Part shown: piece after piece, positions 24,853-33,699 of the stretch
Numbering within the stretch: the first letter of the stretch is position 1
Layout of the letters: each line of letters starts with the position of its first letter
NCBI RefSeq assembly: GCF_021117295.1
Contig: NZ_CP088247.1
Location: 124,001-188,000, forward strand
Origin: Methylorubrum sp. B1-46
GTDB lineage: Bacteria; Pseudomonadota; Alphaproteobacteria; Rhizobiales; Beijerinckiaceae
Direction of reading: 5' to 3'
Length of the DNA: 64,000 bases
Position numbers and translations under genes: made by a program
The notes under the pieces: generated by a model
What the model saw: only the letters and a program-made list of their open reading frames with translations
The model's database searches: none
What the model was told of the DNA's origin: nothing

Positions 24853-26220
24853 TCAATGCGCGTGGTCGGCTTCGCTCTTTCCGAGCTCGGCCTTGAGGAG
24901 GAAGGTGTTGCCGACGGCGATGGCCTCGCCGGGCTTGAGACCCGAGGCGACCTCGTAGGCGTCGTCGTCGGAGCGCCCGAGTTCGACCTCACGCTTCTCG
25001 AAACCCTCGTCCGTACGGACGAAGACGACGCGCTTGCCCTCGACGGTCTGGAGGGCCCCCTTGGGCACGCTCACCGGAACGGCATCCCGCGAGATCTCGA
25101 CCTCGGCGGTGACGTAGGTTCCCGGACGCCAAGCCATGTCCTTGTTGGGCAGGGCGACGATGACCTTGGCGGCACGCGTGTCGGCGGTGAGGAAAGGACT
25201 GACGAAGACGACCTTGCCCTTCTCGTGCTGCTCGCCGCCCTCCTGGCCCGGCGCGACCGTCACGGTGGCGCCCTCCTTGACCTTGGCGAGTTCCGAGGTC
25301 GGAACGGCGAGTTCGATCCAGACCGTCGAGAGGTCGGCGACGGTGTAGAGATCGGAGGGGTCGCCTTCCTTGCCAACCGCGGTGCCGACGTCGACCTTAC
25401 GCTCGACGATGCGCCCCGACATCGGCGAGCGCAGTTCGTACTGGCGCAGGCTCGACAGGTTCGGGGTGGTCTCGTCGCGCTTGGCCAGCTTGGCGACCGC
25501 CGCCGCGTCGAGACCGAGCGCCGACAGCTTCTGACGCGCCAGGTCCTGACGAAGCGTCGCCTCGGAATAGACGGCCTTGGCGTTCAGGAAGGCGCTCTCG
25601 GCCGAGATCCGCTTGTCCCAGAGCGCCTGCTGCCGCTCGAAGTTGGTCTTCTCCAGGTCGGCCTTCACCGAGGCGGTCAGGTACTCGCTCTTGGCGTCCG
25701 CGACCTCGCGGCTGTCGAGGACGGCGACGACCTCGTCCTTCTTGACGGCATCGCCGAGGCGCTTGCGCATCTCGGCGACGGTGCCGACGACCCGGGCCGG
25801 AACGCGCGCGATCCGGTCGGTGTCGGGCGTGATCGTGCCGGGCACCAGGATGTGGCGGGACAGGGTACCGCCCTCGGCCTTGGCCACCTTGATGTCTTGG
25901 TTCTCGATCTGCTCGGCGGTCATCTTGACGTGCCCCTCCTCGCCCTCGGCTTCGGAGTGCTCGTGCTCGCCTTGGGCCTGCTCGGCCCTGGGCTTGGCCG
26001 ACGGCTTGCCATGGGCGTGGCCATCACCCTCGGCATGGCCGGCATCGTCGGCCGGAGCCTCGGCAGATTTCGCGCTTGTGGGACCGTCGGCGAAGGTGAG
26101 GACGCTCGGGGGCAGGCCGACCGAGGTCAGCAGACCCTGGACGAAGCCGGAGACGGCGGGAACGCCAGCGCCCACGAGAACGCCGGCGGCCAGGATGAGG
26201 GCGGTCAGAAGGATGCGCAT
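24853..26220 (-). CDS. czcB: CzcB-type periplasmic adaptor (membrane fusion protein)
   Basis: 455 aa. N-terminal membrane anchor (RILLTALILAAGVLVGAGV), a His/acid-rich metal-binding-like segment (GHAEGDGHAHGK, GEHEHSEAEGEEGH), then barrel-sandwich and hairpin domains (VPGTITPDTDRIARVPARV, LRSPMSGRIVERKVDVGTAV) and a C-terminal domain ending EADHAH. It links CzcA to the outer-membrane channel. ATG 26218-26220 matches the anchor; the longer open frame upstream is not supported. Twelve bases separate its stop from the czcA start. Confidence 0.93.
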   Translation of the reverse strand: MRILLTALILAAGVLVGAGVPAVSGFVQGLLTSVGLPPSVLTFADGPTSAKSAEAPADDAGHAEGDGHAHGKPSAKPRAEQAQGEHEHSEAEGEEGHVKMTAEQIENQDIKVAKAEGGTLSRHILVPGTITPDTDRIARVPARVVGTVAEMRKRLGDAVKKDEVVAVLDSREVADAKSEYLTASVKADLEKTNFERQQALWDKRISAESAFLNAKAVYSEATLRQDLARQKLSALGLDAAAVAKLAKRDETTPNLSSLRQYELRSPMSGRIVERKVDVGTAVGKEGDPSDLYTVADLSTVWIELAVPTSELAKVKEGATVTVAPGQEGGEQHEKGKVVFVSPFLTADTRAAKVIVALPNKDMAWRPGTYVTAEVEISRDAVPVSVPKGALQTVEGKRVVFVRTDEGFEKREVELGRSDDDAYEVASGLKPGEAIAVGNTFLLKAELGKSEADHAH

Positions 26221-26344
26221 GATGCCTGCTCGGTCGTGCCGGGAGCCGATGAAGGCATGCCCGACAATCGCGGTCGGTAACGTGAGGAGATGGCCCGGGT
26301 CGCCAGGATCCGGATTCGGGACGCGCCACCTTTGCGGCGTCACC

Positions 26345-26719
26345 TCAGATGCGCGGCGGCCGTGGCAGGCGGTCGGGAGAGACCAAGGACACGATCTCGG
26401 ACAACGTGGCGAAGGACGGACGCATGCCGTTCCGTGGCGTGGCACCGCCAGCGACGACCGCACTCAGGGCGACGTGGCAGCCGCAATCGACATGGCCGGT
26501 TGCCCCGGTATCGGAGGCCTGATCCACGCCGGAGGCCGTGTCCGTGACGAACGAGAGTTCGGTCTGGTCGTGGCCCGGATGGCCCTGATGATGGGAAAGA
26601 TCCGACGCCAGCCCAGTGGTCGACATCGCGATGGCTAGCGCCAGGACGAGCGCGAGGGCAGCGGTTGCCCACCACCCCGTCATCACCTCAAAGGTCCTAT
26701 GGCGCTGCGCCGAACTCAT
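26345..26719 (-). CDS. CzcI-like small exported protein
   Basis: About 124 aa: a hydrophobic N-terminal segment (GWWATAALALVLALAIAMS), a His-rich stretch (DLSHHQGHPGHDQT), VDCGCHVALSAV with paired Cys, and a C-terminus rich in proline and arginine (SPDRLPRPPRI). This layout resembles CzcI/CopL-type small proteins at the head of czc or cop operons. AAGG precedes the ATG at 26719; ATG 26725 is also possible. Same strand as czcB with a 124-base gap that may hold the promoter. Confidence 0.6.
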   Translation of the reverse strand: MSSAQRHRTFEVMTGWWATAALALVLALAIAMSTTGLASDLSHHQGHPGHDQTELSFVTDTASGVDQASDTGATGHVDCGCHVALSAVVAGGATPRNGMRPSFATLSEIVSLVSPDRLPRPPRI

Positions 26720-26875
26720 CGCCATCCTTATGTGCGTTTCAGAGGCTATGTCGCAAGCTATGATCGCCTCCCGTGGTGAAGGCATTCCTGGCCGGAGACT
26801 GCATCAACGGTTGCTTCACACCCTGTTCAAAGTCGTCAATGGAACCTGTTGCGATCAGAAAAGGGACCTCCGACC

Positions 26876-27103
26876 ATGAAAAGTCTCCTGATCGCCCTCA
26901 TGACCGTCGCCGCCGCGTCGGCCCCCGTGGCCGCGTCGGCCCAATATTACGGCTACGGACCACCTCCCCACCATCACGAGGAGGTGCGCCGCTACCATCA
27001 CGGCGACCACGACCACGTGGAGGTTCGTCGCCGTCATCACGACTACCGGGACGAGGACCACCACGGCTTTGAACGCCGCCATCACCACGACTTCGACGAC
27101 TGA
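26876..27103 (+). CDS. His-rich exported protein
   Basis: 75 aa: signal peptide (KSLLIALMTVAAASAPVAASA) followed by about 50 residues dominated by His, Asp, Glu and Arg (PPPHHHEEVRRYHHGDHDH, then RRHHDYRDEDHHGFERRHHH). Such a composition suggests periplasmic metal buffering; no fold is recognisable. AAGGG lies before the ATG. It is divergent from the czc-like operon and its 3' end overlaps the end of the next minus-strand gene by 22 bases. Confidence 0.7.
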   Translation: MKSLLIALMTVAAASAPVAASAQYYGYGPPPHHHEEVRRYHHGDHDHVEVRRRHHDYRDEDHHGFERRHHHDFDD

Positions 27104-27288
27104 AGGTCCCGAAAAGACGGATCATGGTGGGCGCCCGCCCCAACTTGCGTCGAGGCGGGCGTTTCCACGATGCGTGAGGGGGCGGTCCCGCATCGTGAAC
27201 CTTTGTCCATGCAAGGCGACGCCGCGAGCGCATAGCCGAGGCTCGCGGCCAGGAGCGCGAAGACGAAGAGCAGGGGCAGCAACCGCAT
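27082..27288 (-). CDS. Small secreted protein, unknown function
   Basis: 68 aa with a strong signal peptide (RLLPLLFVFALLAASLGYALA), then ASPCMDKGSRCGTAPSR with two Cys that could form a disulfide, and a polar tail. GGGAG lies 8 bases before the ATG at 27286-27288. Convergent overlap with the His-rich gene. No family recognised. Confidence 0.5.
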   Translation of the reverse strand: MRLLPLLFVFALLAASLGYALAASPCMDKGSRCGTAPSRIVETPASTQVGAGAHHDPSFRDLQSSKSW

Positions 27289-27326
27289 CGCGCATCTCCC
27301 GCTCATCGTGTCACCCTGTGGGAAGC

Positions 27327-27590
27327 TTACTTCTTGCCGGGCTTGTCCTGGCTGTGCCCGTGCGCGTGGCCGTCGCCTTCGCGATGCGCGGGCTTGCCGT
27401 CCGGGCCTTTCTCCTGCGCCTCCCGCACCCGCGGATCGTCACGGTGGGCGGGTCCGCCGGAGACGCCACCCGTGTTCGGGACGCTGCGCTCCGGATTGGA
27501 GGCGTTGCCGTGCCCGTCGACCGCAAGGGCAGGCGCTGCGGCCCCGCCCAGCATCGCAGCGGTGAGAACGGCGGCAAGCGTACGCTTCAT
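27327..27590 (-). CDS. Small exported His/Gly-rich protein
   Basis: 87 aa: signal peptide (KRTLAAVLTAAMLGGAAAPALA), then a low-complexity region rich in Gly, Asn, Pro, Asp and charged residues, ending HREGDGHAHGHSQDKPGKK. The GHAHGH cluster resembles that in the CzcB and CDF tails, suggesting metal binding in the periplasm (inference). GGGAG lies about 8 bases before ATG 27588-27590. Divergent from the DUF1275 gene, with a long palindrome between. Confidence 0.6.
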   Translation of the reverse strand: MKRTLAAVLTAAMLGGAAAPALAVDGHGNASNPERSVPNTGGVSGGPAHRDDPRVREAQEKGPDGKPAHREGDGHAHGHSQDKPGKK

Positions 27591-27673
27591 CGATCTGTCT
27601 CCCTTCCATCGGCCCCATGGCCGCTTGAGGAGTGGAGATAGCCGACCCGTTTGACTGCCGTTCGCCGCGTTCG

Positions 27674-27714
27674 TGACGAAGTGTGTCAGGCACGCGTGCC
27701 GACACACTTCGTCA
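27674..27714. promoter_or_regulatory. 41-base near-perfect palindrome
   Basis: TGACGAAGTGTGTC (27674-27687) pairs perfectly with GACACACTTCGTCA (27701-27714); the centre GGCACG/CGTGCC is itself a perfect 12-base palindrome, leaving one unpaired A at 27688. It lies in the divergent region between 27590 and 27832. It could be a large operator, a bidirectional terminator or a recombination site; no T-run flanks it. Confidence 0.5.
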
Positions 27715-27831
27715 AGGTCGAGCAAAGCCTCGGCCATGGGATCGACGTAGCCCTACCGGCTCCCCGCAGGACCGGACGCCGGGTCGAACGCGACCCCGGC
27801 GAGATTCGATGCGGCAGCGACAGGTGGCCAG

Positions 27832-28563
27832 GTGGACAAATCCTTCCCGTCGAGACCCGAGACCCGCGTGCCTCTGGCCGTCGCGCTGGCATTCCTGGCC
27901 GGTGCGGTCGACTCGATAGGCTTCCTGGAACACTCCCAACTGTTCATGTCGTTCATGAGCGGGAACACGACCCGGTTCGGCGTCGCGGCAAGTTCCTTCG
28001 ATTGGTCGGGCGTCGCCAGGTTCGGCAGCACCATCGCGCTGTTCTGCTTCGGCGCGTTCGTCGGCACCCTCGTCGCGGCCTGGGCCGGGCGGTGGCGTCT
28101 TTCGGTCCTGCTCGGCGCGCAGGCCGTCCTGCTGTCCATCGGGAACCTTCTGCCAGAGGCCCCAGATGCGTTTCCTCTTCACGCCTATCCCGTCGTCCTT
28201 GCCCTCGGCATGCTGAATGCGACCCTGCAGGATGAGGCCGGGCGGAGCCTCGCCCTGACCTACGTCACCGGAACCGTCGTACGTTTCGGGACCGGTCTGG
28301 CGAACATGGTCCTGCACAAGCCCGCGCCGTCGTTCTGGCTACAGGCACCGCTTTGGGCGGGCCTGACACTTGGCGCCGTCGCCGGCGGCTTCATCCAGAA
28401 GGCCCTTGGACCCGATGCCTTCCTCGTTCCGGCGGCCCTCTCCGCGTCGTTGGCTGTCGCCGGCATCATCCTCACGGTGGCACTGCCCGGGAGCGGCTAC
28501 GTCTCGAACGAGCGGTCGGCGCAGCCGGACGCACACCCCGACGCACCGGCGACCGCCCGGTAG
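27832..28563 (+). CDS. DUF1275 (YoaK-type) membrane protein
   Basis: 243-aa inner-membrane protein of the YoaK/DUF1275 family, with six predicted helices. Family features include AFLAGAVDSIGFLE, FMSFMSGNTTRFGVAAS, a mid-protein ALGMLNATLQDEAG and YVTGTVVRFG. GTG start at 27832 with an AGGTGG-like site. Function of the family is not known. Its 3' end overlaps the histidine kinase gene end by 67 bases in convergent orientation. Confidence 0.88.
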   Translation: MDKSFPSRPETRVPLAVALAFLAGAVDSIGFLEHSQLFMSFMSGNTTRFGVAASSFDWSGVARFGSTIALFCFGAFVGTLVAAWAGRWRLSVLLGAQAVLLSIGNLLPEAPDAFPLHAYPVVLALGMLNATLQDEAGRSLALTYVTGTVVRFGTGLANMVLHKPAPSFWLQAPLWAGLTLGAVAGGFIQKALGPDAFLVPAALSASLAVAGIILTVALPGSGYVSNERSAQPDAHPDAPATAR

Positions 28564-29903
28564 GCGGCGTCTCGGCCAAGTCCCTTCGCCCTCGACAGGC
28601 GGATCTCGGCCCGCAGGCTGCCCTCTGGCCGGTTCGACAGGACGAGCGTGCCGCCGTCCGCCTCGACCGCGCGCCGGGCGATGGTCAGTCCGAGCCCCGT
28701 CCCGCCCGTGTTGCGGTTACGCGACCCCTCCAGCCTGGTGAAGGGCTGGAAGGCCCGGGCGACGTCCTCCGGCGCGATGCCGGGGCCGTCGTCGTCGATG
28801 CGCACCACCAGGGTCGCCTCTTCGATCTCGATGCCGACCCGGACCCGGATCCCGTAGCGCACACCGTTGTCGACAAGGTTCTCGACCGCGCGGCGGAAGG
28901 CAACGGGACGTACCGACGCCAGCGCCCGGCCGGGGCCGTCGTAGCCCACCTCGCGGCCCACGTCCGCGGAGGCGTCGGCGACGCTCATCAGCACGCTCGC
29001 CACGTTGACGACCTGCCGTGCTTCCGGGTCGGCTTCGCCACGCAGGTACGACAGCGTCGCGTCGATCATGGCCTGCATGTCGTCGAGGTCGGCAGCCATG
29101 GCACGGCGGTCCGCAAGGTCATCGACCTTGTCCAGGCGAAGACGGAGCCGGGCGATCGGCGTGCGCAGATCGTGCGAGACCGCCGCCAAAGCCTGCGTCC
29201 GTTCCGCGACGAGGCGGTGGATGCGCCCTTGCATCGCGTTCAGCGCCCGACCGATCCCCCGGGTCTCGTCCGGTCCGACCTCAGGCACGGACACGACCGT
29301 ACCGTGCCCGATCCGGACGGTGGCGTGCGTCAGTTCCCTGAGCGGGCCGGCGATCCGGTGCACCAGCACGACGGCGGCGACGCCGACCAAGATGGCCATC
29401 GCGGTGGCGAGATACGCCCAGGGTGCAAGGTGGACCAAGTGAGGCGAATGGGCGGACCGGAAGGTCAGGAAGCTGCCGTCCGGTAGCGGGAAGGCGCCGC
29501 GCAGGTCCTGTTGGTGCAGCGGCTCGTCCGGCGCCGCCAGGGCGAGCGCCAGACCTGGGCCGAGCACGGGCTCGATCTCCAGGACGCGGTCGCGCAGACC
29601 GCGCAAGGCGGGGTCGGTCTTGCCGGTCTCGGCGGATGATCCCCGCTCCCAGCCTATCTCGAAATGACCCGACGAGAGGGCTTTTGCCTCGATGCCACGC
29701 TCCTCCGGCGGTCGCCGCAGTACCGCTTCCCGCGCCAAGCCGAGCTGTCGTGCCACCTCGTTGGCGAACGCCTCGTCGGCCGCCGCCGCCGCCGACTGAC
29801 GGTACAGCAGCAACGCGCCCCCGTGGACCACGAGTACCGCCAGCAACAGCACGGCGACGGTGCGCCCCTCCAGGCTGCGGGCTAGATCGACCAGAAATTT
29901 CAT
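28497..29903 (-). CDS. Sensor histidine kinase
   Basis: 468 aa: N-terminal transmembrane helix, periplasmic domain of about 120 residues, second helix (AYLATAMAILVGVAAVVLVHRIA) leading into a HAMP segment, then the H-box AAVSHDLRTPIARLRLRL, N-box VENLVDNGVRYG, G1 DDDGPGI and G2 NTGGTGLGLTIARRAVEADGG. It is an EnvZ/CpxA-like kinase whose ligand cannot be read. Its start overlaps the upstream response-regulator gene by 4 bases (29900-29903), indicating translational coupling. Confidence 0.93.
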   Translation of the reverse strand: MKFLVDLARSLEGRTVAVLLLAVLVVHGGALLLYRQSAAAAADEAFANEVARQLGLAREAVLRRPPEERGIEAKALSSGHFEIGWERGSSAETGKTDPALRGLRDRVLEIEPVLGPGLALALAAPDEPLHQQDLRGAFPLPDGSFLTFRSAHSPHLVHLAPWAYLATAMAILVGVAAVVLVHRIAGPLRELTHATVRIGHGTVVSVPEVGPDETRGIGRALNAMQGRIHRLVAERTQALAAVSHDLRTPIARLRLRLDKVDDLADRRAMAADLDDMQAMIDATLSYLRGEADPEARQVVNVASVLMSVADASADVGREVGYDGPGRALASVRPVAFRRAVENLVDNGVRYGIRVRVGIEIEEATLVVRIDDDGPGIAPEDVARAFQPFTRLEGSRNRNTGGTGLGLTIARRAVEADGGTLVLSNRPEGSLRAEIRLSRAKGLGRDAAYRAVAGASGCASGCADRSFET

Positions 29904-30646
29904 GCCCGCTCAACCTTGGCGGTCATCATGTAGCCGGAGCCGCGAACCGTCTTGATCACGGGGAGCGTGCCTTCGGGCGGTTCGAGCTTGCGCCTGAGTC
30001 GGCTGACCAGGGTGTCGACGCTGCGGTCGGACGGGGCAGCGAGCCGTCCGCGGCTCATCTCCAGGATCTGCTCGCGGCCGAGCACGCGCCCGGGATGCTC
30101 CAAGAACACCATGAGAAGGTCGTGCTCGGCCCCCGAGAGGTCGACGGCTGCCCCCTCGGGATCGGTCAGCTGCCGGCTGCGCAAATCGAGCCGCCAACCG
30201 TCGAAGGTCAGAATCTGTGCCCTGGCCGCCCCGGTGGCAGTCGGCGCGATGGCGGTCCGGCGCAGCACCGCGCGGATGCGGGCCAGGAGTTCCGGCCGGC
30301 CGAACGGCTTGGCGACGTAGTCGTCGGCTCCGAGTTCGAGCCCGAGCACCCGGTCCGCCTCTTCGTTGCGGGCGGAGAGCATGATGACCGGCACGGTGCC
30401 TTTGGTTCGCAGCGCCCGCAGCAGGTCGAAGCCGGAGGCACCGGGCAGCATCACGTCGAGCAGAATGAGGTCGGCCGACGGTTCGGGCAGCAGCGACCAC
30501 ATCTCTGCGCCGCTCCGGCAACAGGTGACGCGATAGCCGTTTTCCCTCAGAATTCGTGTGACCAACACCCGCATGCCGTCGTCGTCTTCGATCAGGAGGA
30601 TGTGCTCCTGTGCGCAGCCCGCTCCCAGTCTGTCATCGCGTTCCAT
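29900..30646 (-). CDS. OmpR-family response regulator
   Basis: 248 aa: receiver domain with acid pocket LIEDDDGM, phospho-acceptor Asp in LILLDVMLPGASGFDLL, conserved Thr/Ser (VIMLSARNEEAD) and Lys (DYVAKPFGRPEL), then a C-terminal winged helix (LSGAEHDLLMVFLEHPGRVLGREQIL, DTLVSRLRRKLE, IKTVRGSGYMM). First gene of the two-component operon. Position near the metal cluster hints at, but does not prove, a metal or envelope signal. Confidence 0.93.
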   Translation of the reverse strand: MERDDRLGAGCAQEHILLIEDDDGMRVLVTRILRENGYRVTCCRSGAEMWSLLPEPSADLILLDVMLPGASGFDLLRALRTKGTVPVIMLSARNEEADRVLGLELGADDYVAKPFGRPELLARIRAVLRRTAIAPTATGAARAQILTFDGWRLDLRSRQLTDPEGAAVDLSGAEHDLLMVFLEHPGRVLGREQILEMSRGRLAAPSDRSVDTLVSRLRRKLEPPEGTLPVIKTVRGSGYMMTAKVERA

Positions 30647-30697
30647 CAGCCAACCGTTTCATTCATCGCCGCGAGGTCCATTACGAACACTTGGGTG

Positions 30698-30925
30698 CGT
30701 CCGGCGCTCCACGCCAAGAAGCTGCGGGAACTGGAGCTGCGCTCGGGCGAGCCGCCACGGCGTGGTCAGCGCGGAACGGCCTACGCCTACAACCTGACAC
30801 GCGTCTGACAGGAGGAGCGGCGGCGTGTCGAGCAGGCGGAGGTCGCCTACCAACACCTGACTGAGGGCTGGAGCCGGCGTGGGCGGCGCGTACCCACGGG
30901 CGCCGCAAAGGAGGAGCGACTATGA
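30698..30925 (+). pseudogene. Small conserved hypothetical, interrupted
   Basis: Frame reads ALHAKKLRELELRSGEPPRRG, YAYNLTRV, stop (30806-30808), QEERRRVEQAEVAYQHLTEGW, then RRVPTGAAKEERL to 30925. The two halves look like one charged, helical small protein with a nonsense codon in the middle. No start codon with a ribosome site is seen. Family not recognised. Confidence 0.35.
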
Positions 30926-31029
30926 AGACGGCGCGGCCGGGCTTGCACCTCGAACCTGGCTCTTCGTCACGCGGTCGCCCGTGGGCGGCAACAAAATAGC
31001 ACAGATCGCAACAAGGGGACTGTTCAACT

Positions 31030-31345
31030 TCATCCGTCGTCCATGGACAGCGCGGCTTTTGTCAGGCGATGCTCGATCTTGGTCTGCTCGCAGGCCCCCT
31101 CAAACGAGTGCCAGCGGTAGATGCGCGGCCGGTCCCGGGTCGCCCAATAGGCGGCCTCCTTGTCCACCGTAAGATTGCCGGCCAACCGGATGCCATTACC
31201 TGTTAGCACCGTGTGGATCGTGTACGGCACGGCAGCGACCAGATCGTGTAGAAAGGCTGCTGCGATCCGTTGAGTGGCCTTTTCGTGCAGTTGAACGAAG
31301 GCAAACTTGCTTGTGCGGTCGATGGCCACGAATAGGCCTGGGTCC
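31030..31345 (-). pseudogene. IS481-family transposase fragment
   Basis: Core-domain piece with FVAIDRTSKFAFVQLHEKAT (containing the second catalytic Asp), IAAAFLHDLVAAVPYTIHTVL, TGNGI (normally TDNGI) and GACEQTKIEHRLTKAA, then ends at SMDDG. The N-terminus, the DNA-binding domain and the final Glu region are missing, and NVTGNG carries a catalytic change. A different IS481 type from the copy at 11751. Confidence 0.7.
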
Positions 31346-31555
31346 GAGGCAGAATGGGCCGACTGCGGCGAGCCCCTTGGGGGCAAGGGGGCAGGCGCGA
31401 CGCAGACGGTTCGCTTGTTCCTTGCGACGGTGGCGCTCCTTACGGCGCTTGCGGCTGAAGATGTCGAACATAGTGGGGTCTTCGTTGAACCATTCACCGC
31501 CCTACATGCTCTCAGACTGCGCCCTCGTCCGGTCGCGCAGCTCAGGAGTGATCCA

Positions 31556-31843
31556 TTGCGCAAAGCTATCTTCGTTATCGCCAGCCTGCTGCTGGCACCT
31601 GCGGCCTCAGCAGCACCGCTGGCCGTACCGTCGACATCTAATGCTGCCTCGTCCGTTGAAACCGTCCAGTATGGTCATGGCGGGCATGGACGGCCCCAGG
31701 GCTACCGTGGAGGTCGCCATGGTCGCGGGTTCGGAGGACACAGCCCGCGTCCGCGGTTCTACGGTCGCGGCGGGTATGGAGGCCGGCACTTGGGCGGCCC
31801 GGGCCGCGGGTTCCGCGGCGGGCATGGTCGCCAGTTCCACTGA
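31556..31843 (+). CDS. Small exported Gly/His/Arg-rich protein
   Basis: 95 aa starting at TTG 31556, supported by AGGAG 7 bases upstream (31544-31548). A signal peptide (RKAIFVIASLLLAPAASA) is followed by a low-complexity mature region of Gly, His, Arg, Phe and Tyr (YGHGGHGRPQGYRGGRHGRG...). Similar small secreted proteins occur in Rhizobiales without known function; metal or RNA binding is only a guess. Confidence 0.6.
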   Translation: MRKAIFVIASLLLAPAASAAPLAVPSTSNAASSVETVQYGHGGHGRPQGYRGGRHGRGFGGHSPRPRFYGRGGYGGRHLGGPGRGFRGGHGRQFH

Positions 31844-32054
31844 TGCGGTCGCAGACAGCGTCTTGATATCGGCATGACGCGTCGGGGGCTACGGTCCCCG
31901 ACCACCCGTGTTGGTTTGGGGGCTCTAGATGTTTGGTCCCGCTGTGTGGTGGTACGACTGATGCTGCTTGGAGGTCGCGCTATGGGACAGGTTCTCCACC
32001 ACACCACCACGACGACTGAGACGGTCCGTCGTGCAGTCCAAGCTCGTCAAGAGT

Positions 32055-32270
32055 GCGAACGCGAGCTTCCTTGTTCGCCTTGATCTTGCCGATGCGACCC
32101 ATGCCGCCACAGTGCGGGCAAACTGGACCCTGCGGCCACAGCGTCTCCTCAAGCTAATCGAACGCGGCTTCTTCGCAGTGAAACTGAGGATGGCTGAGAA
32201 CGGACATAGCTCGGGCTTCGACGATCAAGCTGTACCGCGAGAGCGCCGGGTTTGCAGCTACATAATCGCC
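32055..32270 (-). pseudogene. IS1595-type element, truncated left end
   Basis: The first 216 bases of an element closely related to the transposon at 54623-57997: its terminal repeat ends at 32270 (read inward GGCGATTATGTAGCTGCAAACC), followed by the transposase start ATG 32205-32207 with SVLSHPQFHCEEAAFD, a TAG at 32154-32156 (normally W), then LEETLWPQGPVCPHCGG and KANKEARVR, where homology ends. Zinc-ribbon first half only. Non-functional relic. Confidence 0.75.
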
Positions 32271-32302
32271 GTTCCGAAAGCCGGGCTCCGCCCTTCGGAA
32301 CG
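32270..32302. other. 9-bp hairpin at the IS1595 relic edge
   Basis: CGTTCCGAA (32270-32278) pairs with TTCGGAACG (32294-32302) around a GC-rich loop, immediately outside the element end. It may be a terminator of an earlier gene or mark a preferred insertion point; no T-run is present. Confidence 0.3.
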
Positions 32303-32602
32303 ATGCTCTAGCTCGCACCTCGGCGGGTGAGCGCGCCCCGATGGAACCTCGCGATAGTGGCCGTTGGCAGTGGCCGGCGTCATCTGAGCCGCATTGTGGG
32401 CCGTTGCCGAGTGCCACGGGCCGATCAGGTCGTAGCCGCTCTCCGGCAAGGAACGGTGCGTTCGTCACAGACCTCGTCGGCGGTCGTCGTGATCCAAATC
32501 CGGTGGCGGCGTTCCGCGCTGTCGTTGATCTGCGTCATCGCGCTGGGGAACCGACGTGCATCATCTTCCTCAGCCGAAGCGGTGCCTTGGGCTCGGAAAA
32601 CA

Positions 32603-33238
32603 GTGCCGCAAGACGACCATCACCGCGCACCGCCATCGGCCGAAGTGGACGAGTTCGAGGGCTACGTTGATCCGTGGCCCCTGTTCGGGGTGTGGATGGC
32701 GCAGGCCTGACTCTCGGAGTCGAATGACCCGCATGCCATGACACTCGCCACCGCGGGATGCGATGGGCTCCCAGACGCCCGTATCGTGTTGCTGAAGTCC
32801 TACGACGAGCGCGGACTTGTGTTCTTCACCAACGAGCGGTCCGCCAAGGGCATGCAGCTTGCCGAGAACGCGCAGGCCGCGGTCGTCCTCCACTGGGAAA
32901 GCCTGTGCCGGCAGGTCCGCGCCCGGGGCGCGGTCCAGCCGATCGATCCGGTAGAGTCGGATGCCTACTTTGCTCGTCGTCCGCGCGGGAGTCGGCTCGG
33001 GGCCGTCGCGAGCCGACAATCGGAGCCGCTCTCGGATCGTGAGACCCTGCTTCTCGAGGTCGATGCCGCGACCACGCGCTTCGAAGGCAGGCCGGTGCTT
33101 CGACCATCCCATTGGAGAGGCTTCCGCCTCGTTCCGGTCGCATTCGAATTCTGGCGAGGGGGAGGCTACCGCCTCCACGATCGCATCCGGTTCACGCGGT
33201 GCGATGCCGGCTGGACATCCGGACGCCTCTATCCCTGA
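32603..33238 (+). pseudogene. pdxH: Pyridoxamine 5'-phosphate oxidase with one stop codon
   Basis: Reads as a full PdxH of 211 residues (FMN enzyme making pyridoxal phosphate) from GTG 32603: EFEGYVDPWPLFGVWMAQA, TGA (32708-32710), LSESNDPHAMTLATAG, ARIVLLKSYDERGLVFFTNERS (FMN site), LHWESLCRQVRARG, YFARRPRGSRLGAVAS, FRLVPVAFEFW and the C-terminal RLHDRIRFTR...GRLYP. Translation from ATG 32738 would lack the first 45 residues including part of the dimer/FMN region. A second pdxH elsewhere in the genome is likely (inference). Confidence 0.85.
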
Positions 33239-33699
33239 GGTAGAGTGGGACACGCCACAACTCACCTCTTCGGTGAGATCTCGCCCAACGGAGCTCGGCC
33301 TCGCGCCTATCGACCGCGAGGACCGGCTCGCCGAGGCGCGAACCCACGAGGTTGTGGCAGCGGGCTCGGTCTACGTGCTGCACCGGCTCGATCCCGAACG
33401 TTCTCGCCGGCCCACTCTTGCGCGGGATGATTCGCGATCGTCGGATCAAGGCCGTGCTCCTGCGCGGCCGCTGGAGCACTCTCCGTCGAAGTGAATACCG
33501 GTTCGGCGCAGCAGAGCGCGTCAAATCAAGAACTGATACGGCTTCCGGTTGATCCCTTCGATGCCACTTCGTCATCACTTCGGCTTCGCCTTGCAAGGGC
33601 GCAGGAGAGTCCGAAGCAATCAACCGGATAGCGTATAAGGGCCGCGGACGATTCAAACGCGATCGGGAACGGCTCCAGCATGTTCCGACCGGGCGGTAT
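33239..33699. other. No intact gene recognised
   Basis: About 460 bases between the pdxH and fixK-like pseudogenes. One plus-strand stretch (about 33290-33400, LGLAPIDREDRLAEARTHEVVAAGSVYVLHRLDP) looks protein-like but has no start or family. Probably further decayed coding sequence. Confidence 0.4.
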
